A program made the translations under genes and the position numbers. From Mytilus trossulus (lineage: Eukaryota; Mollusca; Bivalvia; Mytilida; Mytilidae): a DNA stretch of 64,000 nucleotides. The stretch's first letter is position 1, and the number at the start of each line of letters is the position of its first letter. Below are positions 25,046 to 36,918 of the stretch, piece after piece. The notes beneath the pieces were generated by a model. The model did no database searches and had not been told where the DNA came from. It worked only from the letters and a program-made list of their open reading frames with translations. The DNA is taken from positions 35,168,692-35,232,691 of the forward strand of contig NC_086380.1 in the NCBI RefSeq assembly GCF_036588685.1. Direction: 5' to 3'.

Positions 25046-28000
25046 TCACCTTTTATACCAAAAATCGTCAGTTGGTGTATAGCCTCGGCATGGGTCACCG
25101 GGATAATTTACTTGAAAATACAAGTGTTAACATGTAATTATGTTTATTTGAAAATAATGCCATTTCAAAAAATATGTATACATCAGTTTGTAACCAATAC
25201 ATTGATGAGATAATTAATCATGGTGTACAGGTAAAGTACTCAAAATATTTACTGTCATAAATAACGTATAAGCAGTTTTGTCGTGTGTTGCATTTGTGTT
25301 CTCCTCTATCCATTTATCCTTATTAATTTCTGAAATAAGACTTCTTTTGAAATAGTTGAATATTTGAATAGAAAGCACATTAAAAAAGGCAAAAAACTCT
25401 CTTAAATAAACTCATCATAGATACCAGGAATAAATTTAGTATATTTTCCAGACGCGCGTTTCTTCTACAAAAGACTCATCAGTGACACTCGAATCCAAAA
25501 AGGTTGAAAAATAAATTACGAAGTTGAAGAGCATTTAGAACAAAAATTCCTAAAAGTTTTGTCAAATACAGCTAAGGTAATCTATGCCTGAGTTAGAAAA
25601 GCCTTAGTATTTCAAAAAATAAAAAAATGTGTAAACAGTAAATTTATAAATATAACCATATCAATGACATTTCATGTCAGCACACAAAGTGCTGACTACT
25701 GGGCTTGTGATACCCTCGGGGAAATAAATCTCCACAAGCAGTGGCATCGACCCAGTGGTTGTAAAAAAAACTCATCATAGATACCAGGACCTTATCATAA
25801 AATCTTAGATTTCTACCCCTTATATTTTTCTTAAAACGCTATATGTTGTGTATACATGAGTTTCTGTCTAAATGATGTAACATAATCATTGGATCACCGG
25901 CTTTGTTTTAACAGTTTTTTATATTGAAAGTATTGGACTTCACACCGACATAGTAAGCATATCGTTATTGCGTTAAAGGTCTAAAACGTCGAATGTTGAC
26001 GTTTTGTCCTACCAATTAGATAACAGATTGAAAAATTCAACACAAACGAAGTCATTGAACCCGTGATTATTTTACAGCATTCGAACGGAAAGAGTCAAAG
26101 TTGTATTCAAAATTTTACAAAAATATGTGACATAGCAAAATTAGCTAATCCTTGACCTTAAGTAGAATAAAAATACATGAAGACTTCAATTGCAATCATA
26201 TAAACAGTTCACAGCTACAAATTTAGCCAATTTGTAGAATTTAACTGATTGCAAAAATAAGCACATTCGAAATACTACGAATTTTCTTTACCCAGGCAAC
26301 TCATAAAGTTTTGGAATATTGGGTCCTCAATGCTCTTCAATTTTCTTCTTGTTTGGTTATATATTTTGATCTGAGCGTCACTGATGAGTCTTATGTAGAC
26401 GAAACGTTCGTTTGTCGTATCACATTACCAGCCTGGTACCTATGATAACTAATTAAAATTGAATTATGTCTTACGTAATTCTAAGTCTAAATCACACTTA
26501 CTTTTTGCATTGTAAGCTGTAGCCATTTGAAAGAAATTTGGATTTTCAAATGTCATCGTAGTGGTGACTGTGTGTTTAGAATCAGCGCTATGGTACAATG
26601 AGTTTCTATTAAATTTTGAGTTAATGTTCCTAAAATACAAAATACAAAATTAAAACTGTTTTCAATCATTGCCAATGCTTCATATCTATGAGAACGTCAT
26701 ATACAAGATATATGTCTTTTATGTTTATGTCAAAGTTTGGTAAAATAGTTCTTCGATTGTTTCAGTTGTTATGCTTTAGAAATTTTGCATTGATCGCTCT
26801 TAACTAAAGTCAATCCAGGAAAGCGCTTTGGATGTAGAAGTGTAGTCTCGTTTTCATTTTTCATTTTAGCTACGATGCTTATAGATGAAAAGGGATCTGC
26901 TTATATGACATATATTTTAAAACAGTGTATTTCAGATTTATTTCGTGTTGAGTCAGTTTTTTAATCGAAGTCATGTACATGTTAACGTATTTCTTTTACC
27001 AGTAACAGAGAATTGCCATCATAATGTATATTTTCTCATAAGGTTTGATATGAATAAAAAGTTTTGGTTTAACAACAAATTGCGTTTCTGGTGCCCGCAA
27101 AAAAAAAGAGTGGCTATTGATACCAGATAGATATTCAAACTCAAAATTTAAAAATGAACTGAAAACGTCATGCCTAAAAACAAAAGACAAACAGAAAAAC
27201 AATAATAAATAGAAACCAACATAGAATATCGTATCAATTTGGAGATATATACTCCGTTTTCAAGCTCTGCTGGAATGTTGCTACATCGAAATGGAAACTC
27301 CTCAATTGGAAAGCTGAAATTATATCTTTTATCGTGAACTTTTGTTTTCGACCGACCTTCATTGCCAATTTTTAGATGTTAGTCAAGATATGAGGCAGAC
27401 TGAACTGTATCTGTTGTTTCCTTTATCTCTAGTGGGATAGATGCGTTTAGTATTAGGTGTCATTTTTCTCATCACTTCGTTTTCTGGCGTAAGTGGTTCG
27501 TCGCCCACCATCGTCGGCCGTTAACTTCTACTAAAAAAACTTAAACTGTTATTTTCTTTGTTCAAAAGAACTTCTGAAGATTGGGACCAAATCTGTTATT
27601 TTGCATCAAAATAAGGAAGACCTTATCATACGGAACAGGTGTACCAAGTTTCAAGTTAATTCGACTTTAACTTCATCAAAAATTACCTTGAAGGATGTCA
27701 CTTAATACAGAGAGCTAAACGTTAAATGACATTTCAATATCAATTAGCTTAAAATATAATATTTATTTTCATAATTCTATTGAAAATAATGTTGATGTCT
27801 CGGTCCAATAAAAAGAAAACACCAAGATGTTCATAACATAATGAATCTAAGAAAACTCAAAACATCAGAGTCAAAATGAAAGACCACTGAAAGAAAAAAC
27901 AACTTTAGCCAATCATCACACAGATAAACAAATCGATATACTGAAACAGAACCCATGCATGTGCCCGAGAAGGGTAACAGTTCTTGTTCCGCTATTGGTC

Positions 28001-31000
28001 CATTGTGGTTATTCATTGCAAGTAACAATACGATAATTGGTCGCATTCAGTAGTAACACAACCATTAAAAGGTGACGGGATTGTTGTTTGAGCAATTATC
28101 AGGACCAGTTTGCAAATAAAACTTTCCGAACTAACACAATTGAACTTTAATTGCCTAGATGGAATATCTTTGGCATGAACCTCAGTTGTGTTCAGATTGA
28201 AGCAATCTTCTACTAGTCTCATCATACTATAACGGAATGTCTTAAATGTTACAAATCTGAACCATCAATAAAATAAGATATTTTTCAGAAGAAACATTCT
28301 ATCACAAAATGAAACGGAAGGCTAGCAAATAAGTTACATTAAGTAATACATATAAAAAGCAAAAACATATATCTAATGATTCTGGTTTTGTTCCCCAGTT
28401 TAACAATTCTCAGTCAACGGCACATTAGAAAACTGCTACTGGCTCAAAATTCAGAATAACTCAATATTTATCATTCACCATATGACAAGAATAAAACAAA
28501 AGAAACTAACGATATATTAAACTCGAAATTCAAAAAGTTTCGACTTAGAACTATATCTTAAACGTGTTTGCATTATTTTCTCTCTCTCTCGATATTATAG
28601 CTAAAAGATACAGAAATATTTAAAAAAGAAACAAAAAATGTGTGCATTGACTTAAACTCCTTAAACAGCAATAAATTGTATTCTTATTGTTATACGAGAT
28701 TCTTACCTCATATTTGAACTTCTTATTAGCACTGTAACAACCAATAGAATTAAAAGGGTACACACTATAGCTATAACAATGACAACAGAAAGCGAAGAAA
28801 ACTCTGTAAAATATCAATAAAGATTTTGTCATATCAGAGCATGTATCAATTTGGCCCTCTTTTTTTATTTTCAACACCTTGTTTTGAACAGTGTGAATTA
28901 AAATGTCATCGAAAATAAGCATCATTAACGACACATGCATTTTGTTTATCTGCGCCTATGTTTTTTAAGGAATGGTTTACTCTACAAATCACACAAGTAT
29001 GAAAACGGAATGCATGCCTTGTGTGTTTTATTTCTACTCTTGTAAGAATCGCTTCTCATTGAACCATAACTAGCATACATACTACATAGCCAAATTCATT
29101 TGAATCTCAATTAACGTGAAATGGACATGAAAATTTTCACGTTTGAGGTGAATCTCATCCGAAATTTTTATGTGAATTTCATGTGAGATTCATGTGAAAT
29201 TCACGTGAGCAAATTTTGCTTGTGTAGTTTCAAGCAAATGATGATTAAGGGGATAAAGGAATTTTTCACAACCTTAGATTGTAAAATGATAGAATACAAT
29301 AGCCTAGATTGTCAATCAAGTCACCAAAAATTGATGTTGAAGTGCAATTTAATTATTGGACATTTAAAATTGTAAATAAATGTTCAATTTTATTTTATTT
29401 TATATTATAGGACTAATTTCTAATGATTTAATTGCATGTTATAAGCAATAGTTTCTGCCCATTTAAATTGTTGATACCTAGAAACCAAATTTAGTGCAAT
29501 GTGTTCGGTTTCACCTTCCAGGATTGCATTTTTTTTTAAAACGCACAAGATCGTGAGCACAATGAAAGCTTAACAATTACAAATTCCCTACATAACGACC
29601 AGGACAGATATTTTACCTTGAGGCTTTGCAGTGTTACGTTTCGTGCAAGTGTAAAGATTAAGCAGTATATTACAGTATACGAACTTAGAAAAAAACGTTG
29701 TTTACGATATATGCTCTGTAAATTAACAACTCAATTAAGATTTTCTTGTTTTGATAAAATAAAAAAACAATATTAAATCCCTAATGGATAGTTGTCTCAT
29801 TGATAATCATACCACACATTATTTGTACAAAACTAAGACTTTATACCTGGATCATTTGTATCGTCTGGTTGTTTACCGTCAATTGGTGGTGTTGTGGTTA
29901 GTGTTGGTGTGGACAACATAGTTGATGCTGTCGATGAAAAAAGAACTGTTGATTCTGAAGCAAGTGATGATGTTGATTGTTTAATTGACATTGAAGACAG
30001 CACCGCTGATTCAGTCGATAATAACTGAACTGTTGATTCAGGCGATGATGCGAAAACTAATGATTCTGTAAGTAATAACATTGTTTGTTCAATTGGCACT
30101 GAAGATACCACTGTTGATTCCGTTGATGATAATGGAACTGTAAATTCAGTCGATGGTAACTGAAATGTTGATTCAGTTGATGATATCTGAAATGTTGATT
30201 CCGTTGATGACAATTTAACTGTTGATACAGGCGATGTTAATTGAATACTTGATTCAGTCGATGTTAATTGAATACTTGATTCAGACGTTGATAATTGAAA
30301 TGTTGGTTCAGTTGATGATAGTTGAACTGTTTGAATATTCGACGACAATTGAACTGTTTGTTCTATAGAAAATGGTAATATTGTTTGTTTAGTTATTATC
30401 GAAGTAAAAAGTGACAAATCAGTGGTTGATACTGGAACTATTTGTTCCGATGAAACTATTGATGTTGTTGGTTCAAAAAACAATATGGATGAATTTGTTG
30501 ATTTGATAGAAAGTAATGACAATACCAATGTTTCTGCCAATGAGAAAAAAGATTGAACTGTTGTTTCAACGGGAAGCTGTGAATCGCTAGACAATATTTC
30601 TGCTGTAGATTCGGTCATAACTGTTAACTCTGTAGAATCGTGAAAAGAACCTGTTAAGTCGGTATACATTGATAACCCTGACGATTCGGATAACAAAGGA
30701 ACTACTGATTCAGTAGAATGAAATGACGATGCTGGTTCGATAGATATGTTTGATTCAAGAGGTGAACTTGAAACACTTTGTGTAATAAAAACTGCCACAA
30801 TTGACTGTGAATTTGACAATGAAACCAACACAGTTTCTTCTGTAGATAATGATACAGCGGATTCGAGGACATATTGTGAGTAAGATGATTCAATTAATAA
30901 TGCTGCTGTGGATACGGAAAATACGTTCACTAATGATTGGATTGTGGATTCAGTATATATTGCCGACGTTGTCGACGCTGATAACATTGACGAACTCTGA

Positions 31001-34000
31001 GGGCATTCAGCCTCGGTGCCTGCACAGTCTCCAGAAGGACACTTAAATCCTCCTTCTGGACAAGGCGGATCGATGATTGTACCTTCAATGGTGAATAAAT
31101 ACAGTTGGGTGAAGACTAAACATTACATATTATAAACAGACAGAAAACATTAACGCGGCGTTCATTCACCATGTTCACGTGCACTTCATATAAATTCAAT
31201 GTTAACTCGGCGTTACCTCCGAAATTTCGATAGACAAATAAAATGAATATTCTTTTATTCTGTACGTCTTCACGTTAATGTGAAGCAGATGCATCTTCTT
31301 GTTTTGTTAGAATTAAACGGAAGTTTACCTTTTATATTCGACGCGCGTTCACGCATTTGCAATGGTATCCTGGATACACTGACTAATCATATCATATGAC
31401 TAGCTACGTAAAATGCTAAATTGCCGCTTTTCGATAAATATATCGAATCACGTATGCAAAGCATGATATGAATCCTATCTAAAAGATTAACTGTCATGTT
31501 TTTTTTTTCCATTATGTAAATTTATCTGCAAATTTGTTTCTTTGTCTAGGTAACAAAGCATCATCATTCAAATGATGTTATAGAGGTTATAAAGTGTAAA
31601 GTGCATCTACATTTTCATGGTATGTAAACCAATTCAAAACGAGAACTTTATAGAGGGGTGTTAACAATGAAAAGAGCCAATATTTCGTTTTTCTGTCGTC
31701 ATATTTTGAACCATACCAACTCTAAAAAGATACACTTTTCTTAATTGAGTGTACTTTAAAAATGATACTGAAATCCGTATTTAAGGATTAATAGAACTCA
31801 AAACATATATCAACTATTCTTTATTGAATATGTAGTTAAGCTAGTATCTGTATCATGAAACATTTCAACTTACAATTTTTTTCGTCTGATGTGTCCTCGA
31901 ATGGAAAGACGTCACAATCAAATCCATCGTCACATCTTAATTCTTTTCTAATACAGTTTCCATTGTCGCATTCAAATTCGGTTGTTTTGCACGATAAACC
32001 TGATAGTATAAATAAAATGTCCACATTATCACACACTTTCGAATTTTAACATTTGAGGAGAAACATTTTGACTATTACATTCAAGACAAATTGAAATATC
32101 CGAAAAAATTTGATGGTCGTTCACGTACATTAAAGAACATAAAAGCTGTAGAATGTGGAATTTTTAATATGGTATTTTGTGATTTTCACTAACATTTTGA
32201 AAAGTATGAAGACAATGATAATTTGAATTTAGACAATAATAATAAAAATCTCCTACTTTAGTGATTGGAACTAGTAAACAAATCTGTAAAATATTGAATT
32301 TCTGTGGTCTTACTATCTTCTTACAAATACCTAGAAAAACCCAGAAAAAAATGGATTTAAAGTAATCTACAAGCATCGGATTGAGAAACAAATGAACTGT
32401 CATTGATATCTTCATAATGCTATCGAAATATAAAAACGTAATCATTTCTAATATTATAGTATACATAGTACAACACACTATATCTAAGGCTATTTGCAAC
32501 ATCTGATATTAACAAACGAAATGTGTCTGAAGCAAAGAAAAGTCGAGATTAACATTGATAAATAATGCATAAAACCAAAGATTTGAAGCCAAGGATGTAT
32601 AAGACGTTAACACTCTCTCAACATTTCTCAATTTATAGTTATTTAACGTAAACGATTTAATAATAGATTTTCTCTGAGTTTTAGAAGTGTTTTTTGCAGA
32701 AATTACTATTTAATAATGAAGAGAAGTTACTTAGGGTGTGGCCTGTAAGGTAAAATTCTGCTTTTATCAAATTTAACCTCATTTTCTATTTCTTGTCCAA
32801 ATATCCAAGACATAAATTCGGACAGCACTTACAGAATACAATGTTTACATTTTATTTATTGTGAATTTTCTCACTCCCAGAACATGCAGAACATGCATAA
32901 CATATTTGCTACTAGGCGTTATGCAACTAACACTCAATCAATAAATGATTCGATTTAAGGTGGTAGACCTGGTATATTGGAGACAACTCTTATATATGTA
33001 CATGTATTGATAGTCATCAGTGCGTTTTAACATAGCAGTAAATTTTAGAGTGATCAAGAATTTATGTTGTTTACAATGTGGCTTTTAAAAGGAGGCAGAC
33101 ATACCCAGTCAGCTGCACATGTTTGACACTACCAAACATTAATCTGAAGAAAATCTGTTTTTAATGATGTTGTTTAAAAGGTGGAAAATTACCATTCATA
33201 CATGAAATGCTTTAAAAAGCACCAATAAACTGTAAGTTTTGGGAAATTTCAATTGATTCGATCAGTTTCGGTGAAAGATTTAAATGTGATGCTTTCATAA
33301 AAAAAACGCTCCAATTCAAGCTTGAGTAGGAAAAATATTTCAAATATGCCAAAAACGTCACTTTTCAGATGGTTTTTAAAATAAATGAAAGTGGCCGCAT
33401 CCGTGTTTATCCTCAACCTTTCTATATGTTATATATTATCATCAAATAAAACTTACATTTCAATATAATGAATGAACACGAATGCGACCACTTTCACTCA
33501 GACGGAAACCGCCTACAATTTAACCAAAAAGCCATAATAGCGAAGATTTCAGTAATTTAGCATGACTTTATGATGCTAGTACACGATATATGTGCGCTGT
33601 TTTGTCAAAAATTGTCAAAAACAGCGTATATTTATGTAGCAGAAGCATCTACTTTGCAATAATAGCTAAATGATTACATTTTCACAATTTTGTAAAACTG
33701 TGGTTATAAAAATATCTGCTAAATTTTGGGGCCAAAAAAGAGTCTTACTGAAGCTACCCCTTTGTGATTTTAAAGATTAATAAACAATACATGTTTAAAC
33801 AATGTTTTGCAGGAATCAAACGACAAAACTTTTTCTGGCCAAATTTGAAAAAAATGTGGTACATGATCTGGCCAGACTTTTGCCGTATAAATTATTAAAA
33901 ATCGTTGTTTTACGTTTTGGCTATATATATAACCATGATGTTTCAGATTTATTTTAAGATATGTCTCTTCTATGCTTTTTAAAAGTTAGGGGTATTTCTA

Positions 34001-35608
34001 ATGACAACATGTGCAAAAACATACAAGTGTTTTCGACCGTTTCTTAGGGTACCACAAAACTGGTCATATTCAATATACCCTAAACATAAAATGGAACGGT
34101 CAATTTCCTTAAGACTTTGGCAGACGATGCATTGACCCCTACCTTTTCAATGATGTGAATATAAGAAAAATTAAACGATAGGAATTTTTGTTGTCACCAA
34201 GGCCTACCCCCTTAAATGGTTATATAACTTACAGTATAGTAAGGGACCTCGTTAATATATATTATATTGACATTTTTAAGGCTGCAAAATATATAGGTAT
34301 AGCAAGATGTGGTATGAGTGCCAATGAGACAGATCTTCATCCAAGTAACAATTTATAAAAGTAAACCATTAAAAGTCTTGGTACAGTCTTCAACACCGAG
34401 CTTTGGCTCACACCGAACAGCAAAATATAAAGGGCTCCAAAAATTACTATTGTAAAACAATTCAAACGGGAAAACCAACGGTCTAATCTATATAAAAAAC
34501 GAAAATCGAGCAACATTCATGAACCACATAAATAAACCACATCTTATGTACATTAGATTCCAAACAATTGCAGCGGGATTAAACGTTTAAATAGATCAAA
34601 CCTTATCCTATATCTGAAACAAAATTGTAACATCACACACAACATAGAAAGACATATTATAAAATATCAATTGGAATGGCTTTATTTAATAAAAAAACGT
34701 AGTAACACAAACTACCACACAATGAACAAATTGAATTTGATCTATCATATATACAATTTAAATAGAAAGTTGATAAAGTAAAAGTATCATTCCACTGTGA
34801 AATGTTAAACCATTTCAGAAAATATTAACTTTGACAATAATCACGTAATATTATACACAGGTTAATGAAAATAACTTTGCTGCATCCAAACAGCACGAGC
34901 AACAAACCCTGCAGTTAATAAATATAGGAAGATGTGGTTTGAGTGCGGTATGTAAAGAAATATTCGTATAGAAAACAGACGAAATTTGAAAGCATGAAAG
35001 TTGGCTGTTTTTCAAAGATGTACCTACATTTGTGAGATTAGTCATAAAATTTGTTACGAATTGATATACACACAATTACGTATTAGCACCTATCTATGTT
35101 ATATTGCTTTGCAATCTTATTTTTTAAGCAATCATAAGCTAGCCTCATTATTTCTACCAAAATTCATTAAAGAATGTGCTTGGAGTGTTGCTGCTGAATT
35201 GTAATCAAGAAAACACATGAAATTTATAATAGTTGATTCCAATTTATATCGGCCTTTCATATTAAACATAAATGATTATAATATATAAATAAGCAAATGT
35301 GGTTTTTGTACAAATGAGACAACTCTCCATCCAAGTCACAATGTATTTAATATTCAAATATTTTTCCAAGTAATGCATATACATGTATTCCATAAATAGA
35401 ATTGAAAGTAAAAATGGGGAGTGTGTTTAAGTGACAACAACACCTCAAGTTCACAAAAGCGTCTTTAACAGTGAAAAAATCCTGCATCCACAGGCGGAAT
35501 TCAGCTTGCCATTCAAAAATAACCAAAACACATTTATGTGAGTTATGTGTACGTACCTTTTGATATTTCTCTACTGAATACGATTAAAGACAGGATGTGT
35601 ATTATCAT
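25046..35608 (-). CDS. Membrane mucin with LDLa domain (gene 2, 567 aa)
   Basis: Six exons on the minus strand: 35608..35557, 31999..31874, 31082..29847, 28803..28707, 26629..26502 and 25110..25046. Exon 1 encodes a short signal peptide (MIIHILSLIVFS). Exon 2 is one LDLa module with a 5-residue expansion before the final TSDEKNC. Exon 3 begins with a shortened Cys motif (PCPEGGFKCPSGDC) and continues as a Ser/Thr-rich stalk containing about 15 clear nine-residue units of the LSSTESTVQ type. It ends DGKQPDDTNDPG just before the membrane. Exon 4 is the transmembrane helix (VVIVIAIVCTLLILLVVTVL). Exons 5-6 are the tail, with FENPNFFQMATAY, INYPGD and PTDDFW, then a stop. The stalk is half the length of its neighbours'. 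Likely a surface mucin-type receptor; ligand unknown. Confidence 0.85.
25402..25760 (-). repeat. Hammerhead-core repeat, copy 2 (gene 2 intron 5)
   Basis: Same family as 8637..8945. CTGATGA lies at 25482..25476, but the second strand of stem II reads GAA instead of GAC, so the core is damaged. A hairpin with GTCAGCAC and GTGCTGAC arms lies at 25676..25696. A 22-base piece of the same family (CTCATCATAGATACCAGGAC) follows at 25770..25792. Confidence 0.75.
26370..26450 (+). ncRNA. Hammerhead ribozyme-like motif, plus strand (copy 3)
   Basis: The conserved core is complete: CTGATGA (26381..26387), a GTC/GAC stem II (26388..26390 with 26398..26400), GAAA (26401..26404), then a short stem III in which ACG (26404..26406) pairs with CGT (26416..26418). 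A GUA cleavage triplet would end at 26419. Stem I pairing beyond one base pair is not evident, so activity is doubtful. It is the inverted relative of the repeats at 8637 and 25402 and lies antisense in intron 5 of gene 2, 52 bases from exon 5. Confidence 0.55.
27595..27690 (+). repeat. Dispersed repeat family E, partial copy
   Basis: The block CCAAGTTTCAAGTTAATTCG followed by CTTCATCAAAAATTACCTTG matches the doubled unit at 60745..61155. It lies in intron 4 of gene 2. Confidence 0.7.
30090..30370 (-). repeat. 27-bp coding minisatellite in gene 2 stalk
   Basis: Units encode variants of LSSTESTVQ with a 27-base period. The array is short and diverged compared with that of gene 3, with the flanking stalk (30380..30980) Ser/Thr-rich but no longer regular. 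Confidence 0.8.
34290..34510 (-). repeat. Dispersed repeat family C, copy in gene 2 intron 1
   Basis: AGCAAGATGTGGTATGAGTG, then AACACCGAGCTTTGGCTCAC, then AAAGGGCTCC are shared, inverted, with 36650..36870 and with 60040..60470. It is non-coding. Confidence 0.75.
35405..35510 (+). repeat. Dispersed repeat family B, partial copy
   Basis: AAAATGGGGAGTGTGTTTAA and following sequence correspond to the family B consensus seen at 54757..54875, more diverged. It lies in intron 1 of gene 2 next to exon 1. Confidence 0.5.
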
Positions 35609-35609
35609 A

Positions 35610-36640
35610 GCTGCTGACTACTGTCAAACTAGAAAAAAAAGTATTGACCTCTAAAAAAAAATTAATTGACATACCTGCAGTGCCATTTTGTAGTATTTTG
35701 CTGTCCAACTGCAAGTCACCTAGTCAATCATGTCATACTTTTCTTTTCTCTTATATTGTAATACGTAAAATAGTTATCCATAAAATTTTACTAAATGTAA
35801 AGCTTCAATGAAAATATGTGTTGAAAATTTTATTTATACCTGACCAATTCGATAGTTTACTTACTGTTTATCACCTATATGTACCTATATCAATATATGA
35901 AATATAATTTTACACATCTTTTGGTCTAGACACAGATCAATAAATATCACATAATGGAATTTCCTCAACTACCTGTTTCTAAAAAAAGACATTTTTAATG
36001 GATTTAAAGTTCTATCTTTTGTTATTGACGATGAATATTTAGTAAATTGAGTCATAATCTATATACACATAACAGTGCATATATTATCATTTATAAATAA
36101 TCACTAGTGAGTACAAATAATGATCAATAGTTTAGGATCTGGTTTTTAGTGTGCTAAATAAAACTCTGCAGTTTTGATGTACAGGCTAGTCTTTTTATTT
36201 TTTCACATTAATAAATTATAGTTTATGTATGCTAAGGAAAGCTTTCTTTACATTTATAACATAACCTTGTTTTCTTTTCACAAATTCATAAACTAAATAT
36301 TTGCAATCATAGAAACAATTAAATTCAATATAAATTCACAGTAAGACTGAATGAAGAAAAAAATAACTTGAATATAAGCATTTTTTTATAATTTAATTGT
36401 GTTAGTCCCGTTTACTCCCATATTTGCCATACAATGGAAATAATAAGCATGTTACGTAAGCACAATCACATCTTTATTTTTTTAAAGTTGAGGATTAATT
36501 GTTTTAAATAAGTTCATTGTAAGAAAACAGTAAAACTAATCACCGTGGTGTACTGATATGAACTACGAAGTTTAGCCTTATCAACGAGAACATACGTATG
36601 GCTGAGGTGTAGATGTGAAATGGTCACATTATTACATTTA
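35610..36640. other. 5' flank of gene 2, no gene seen
   Basis: Upstream of gene 2's first exon. The first 150 bases resemble the flank of gene 3's first exon (both contain GCTGCTGACT, then TCAAACTAGAAAAAA), so the duplication included promoter-proximal DNA. No clear TATA box was identified. The rest is AT-rich. Confidence 0.5.
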
Positions 36641-36649
36641 TGAGATCAA

Positions 36650-36870
36650 GTCTTTTTGATATAGATTAGACCGTTAGTTTTCACGTTTGAATGGTTTTAG
36701 ACTAGTAATTTTGGGGCCTTTTATAGCTTGTTGTTCGGTGTGAGCCAAGGCTCCGTGTTGAAGGCCGTACATTGACCTATAATGGTTTACTTTTTTAAAT
36801 TGTAATTTGGATGGAGAGTTGTCTGATTGGCACTCACACCACATCTTCCTATATCTATTTGAAGGTTTAA
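36650..36870 (+). repeat. Dispersed repeat family C, copy
   Basis: TAGACCGTTAGTTTTCACGT, then GGTGTGAGCCAAGGCTCC, then TTGGATGGAGAGTTGTCT. It is the inverted counterpart of the copy at 34290..34510 and is non-coding. Confidence 0.75.
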
Positions 36871-36918
36871 TCCTATTTCAATCATTTGTTTCGAACCGAT
36901 AATTGTTTTAAGAGACAA

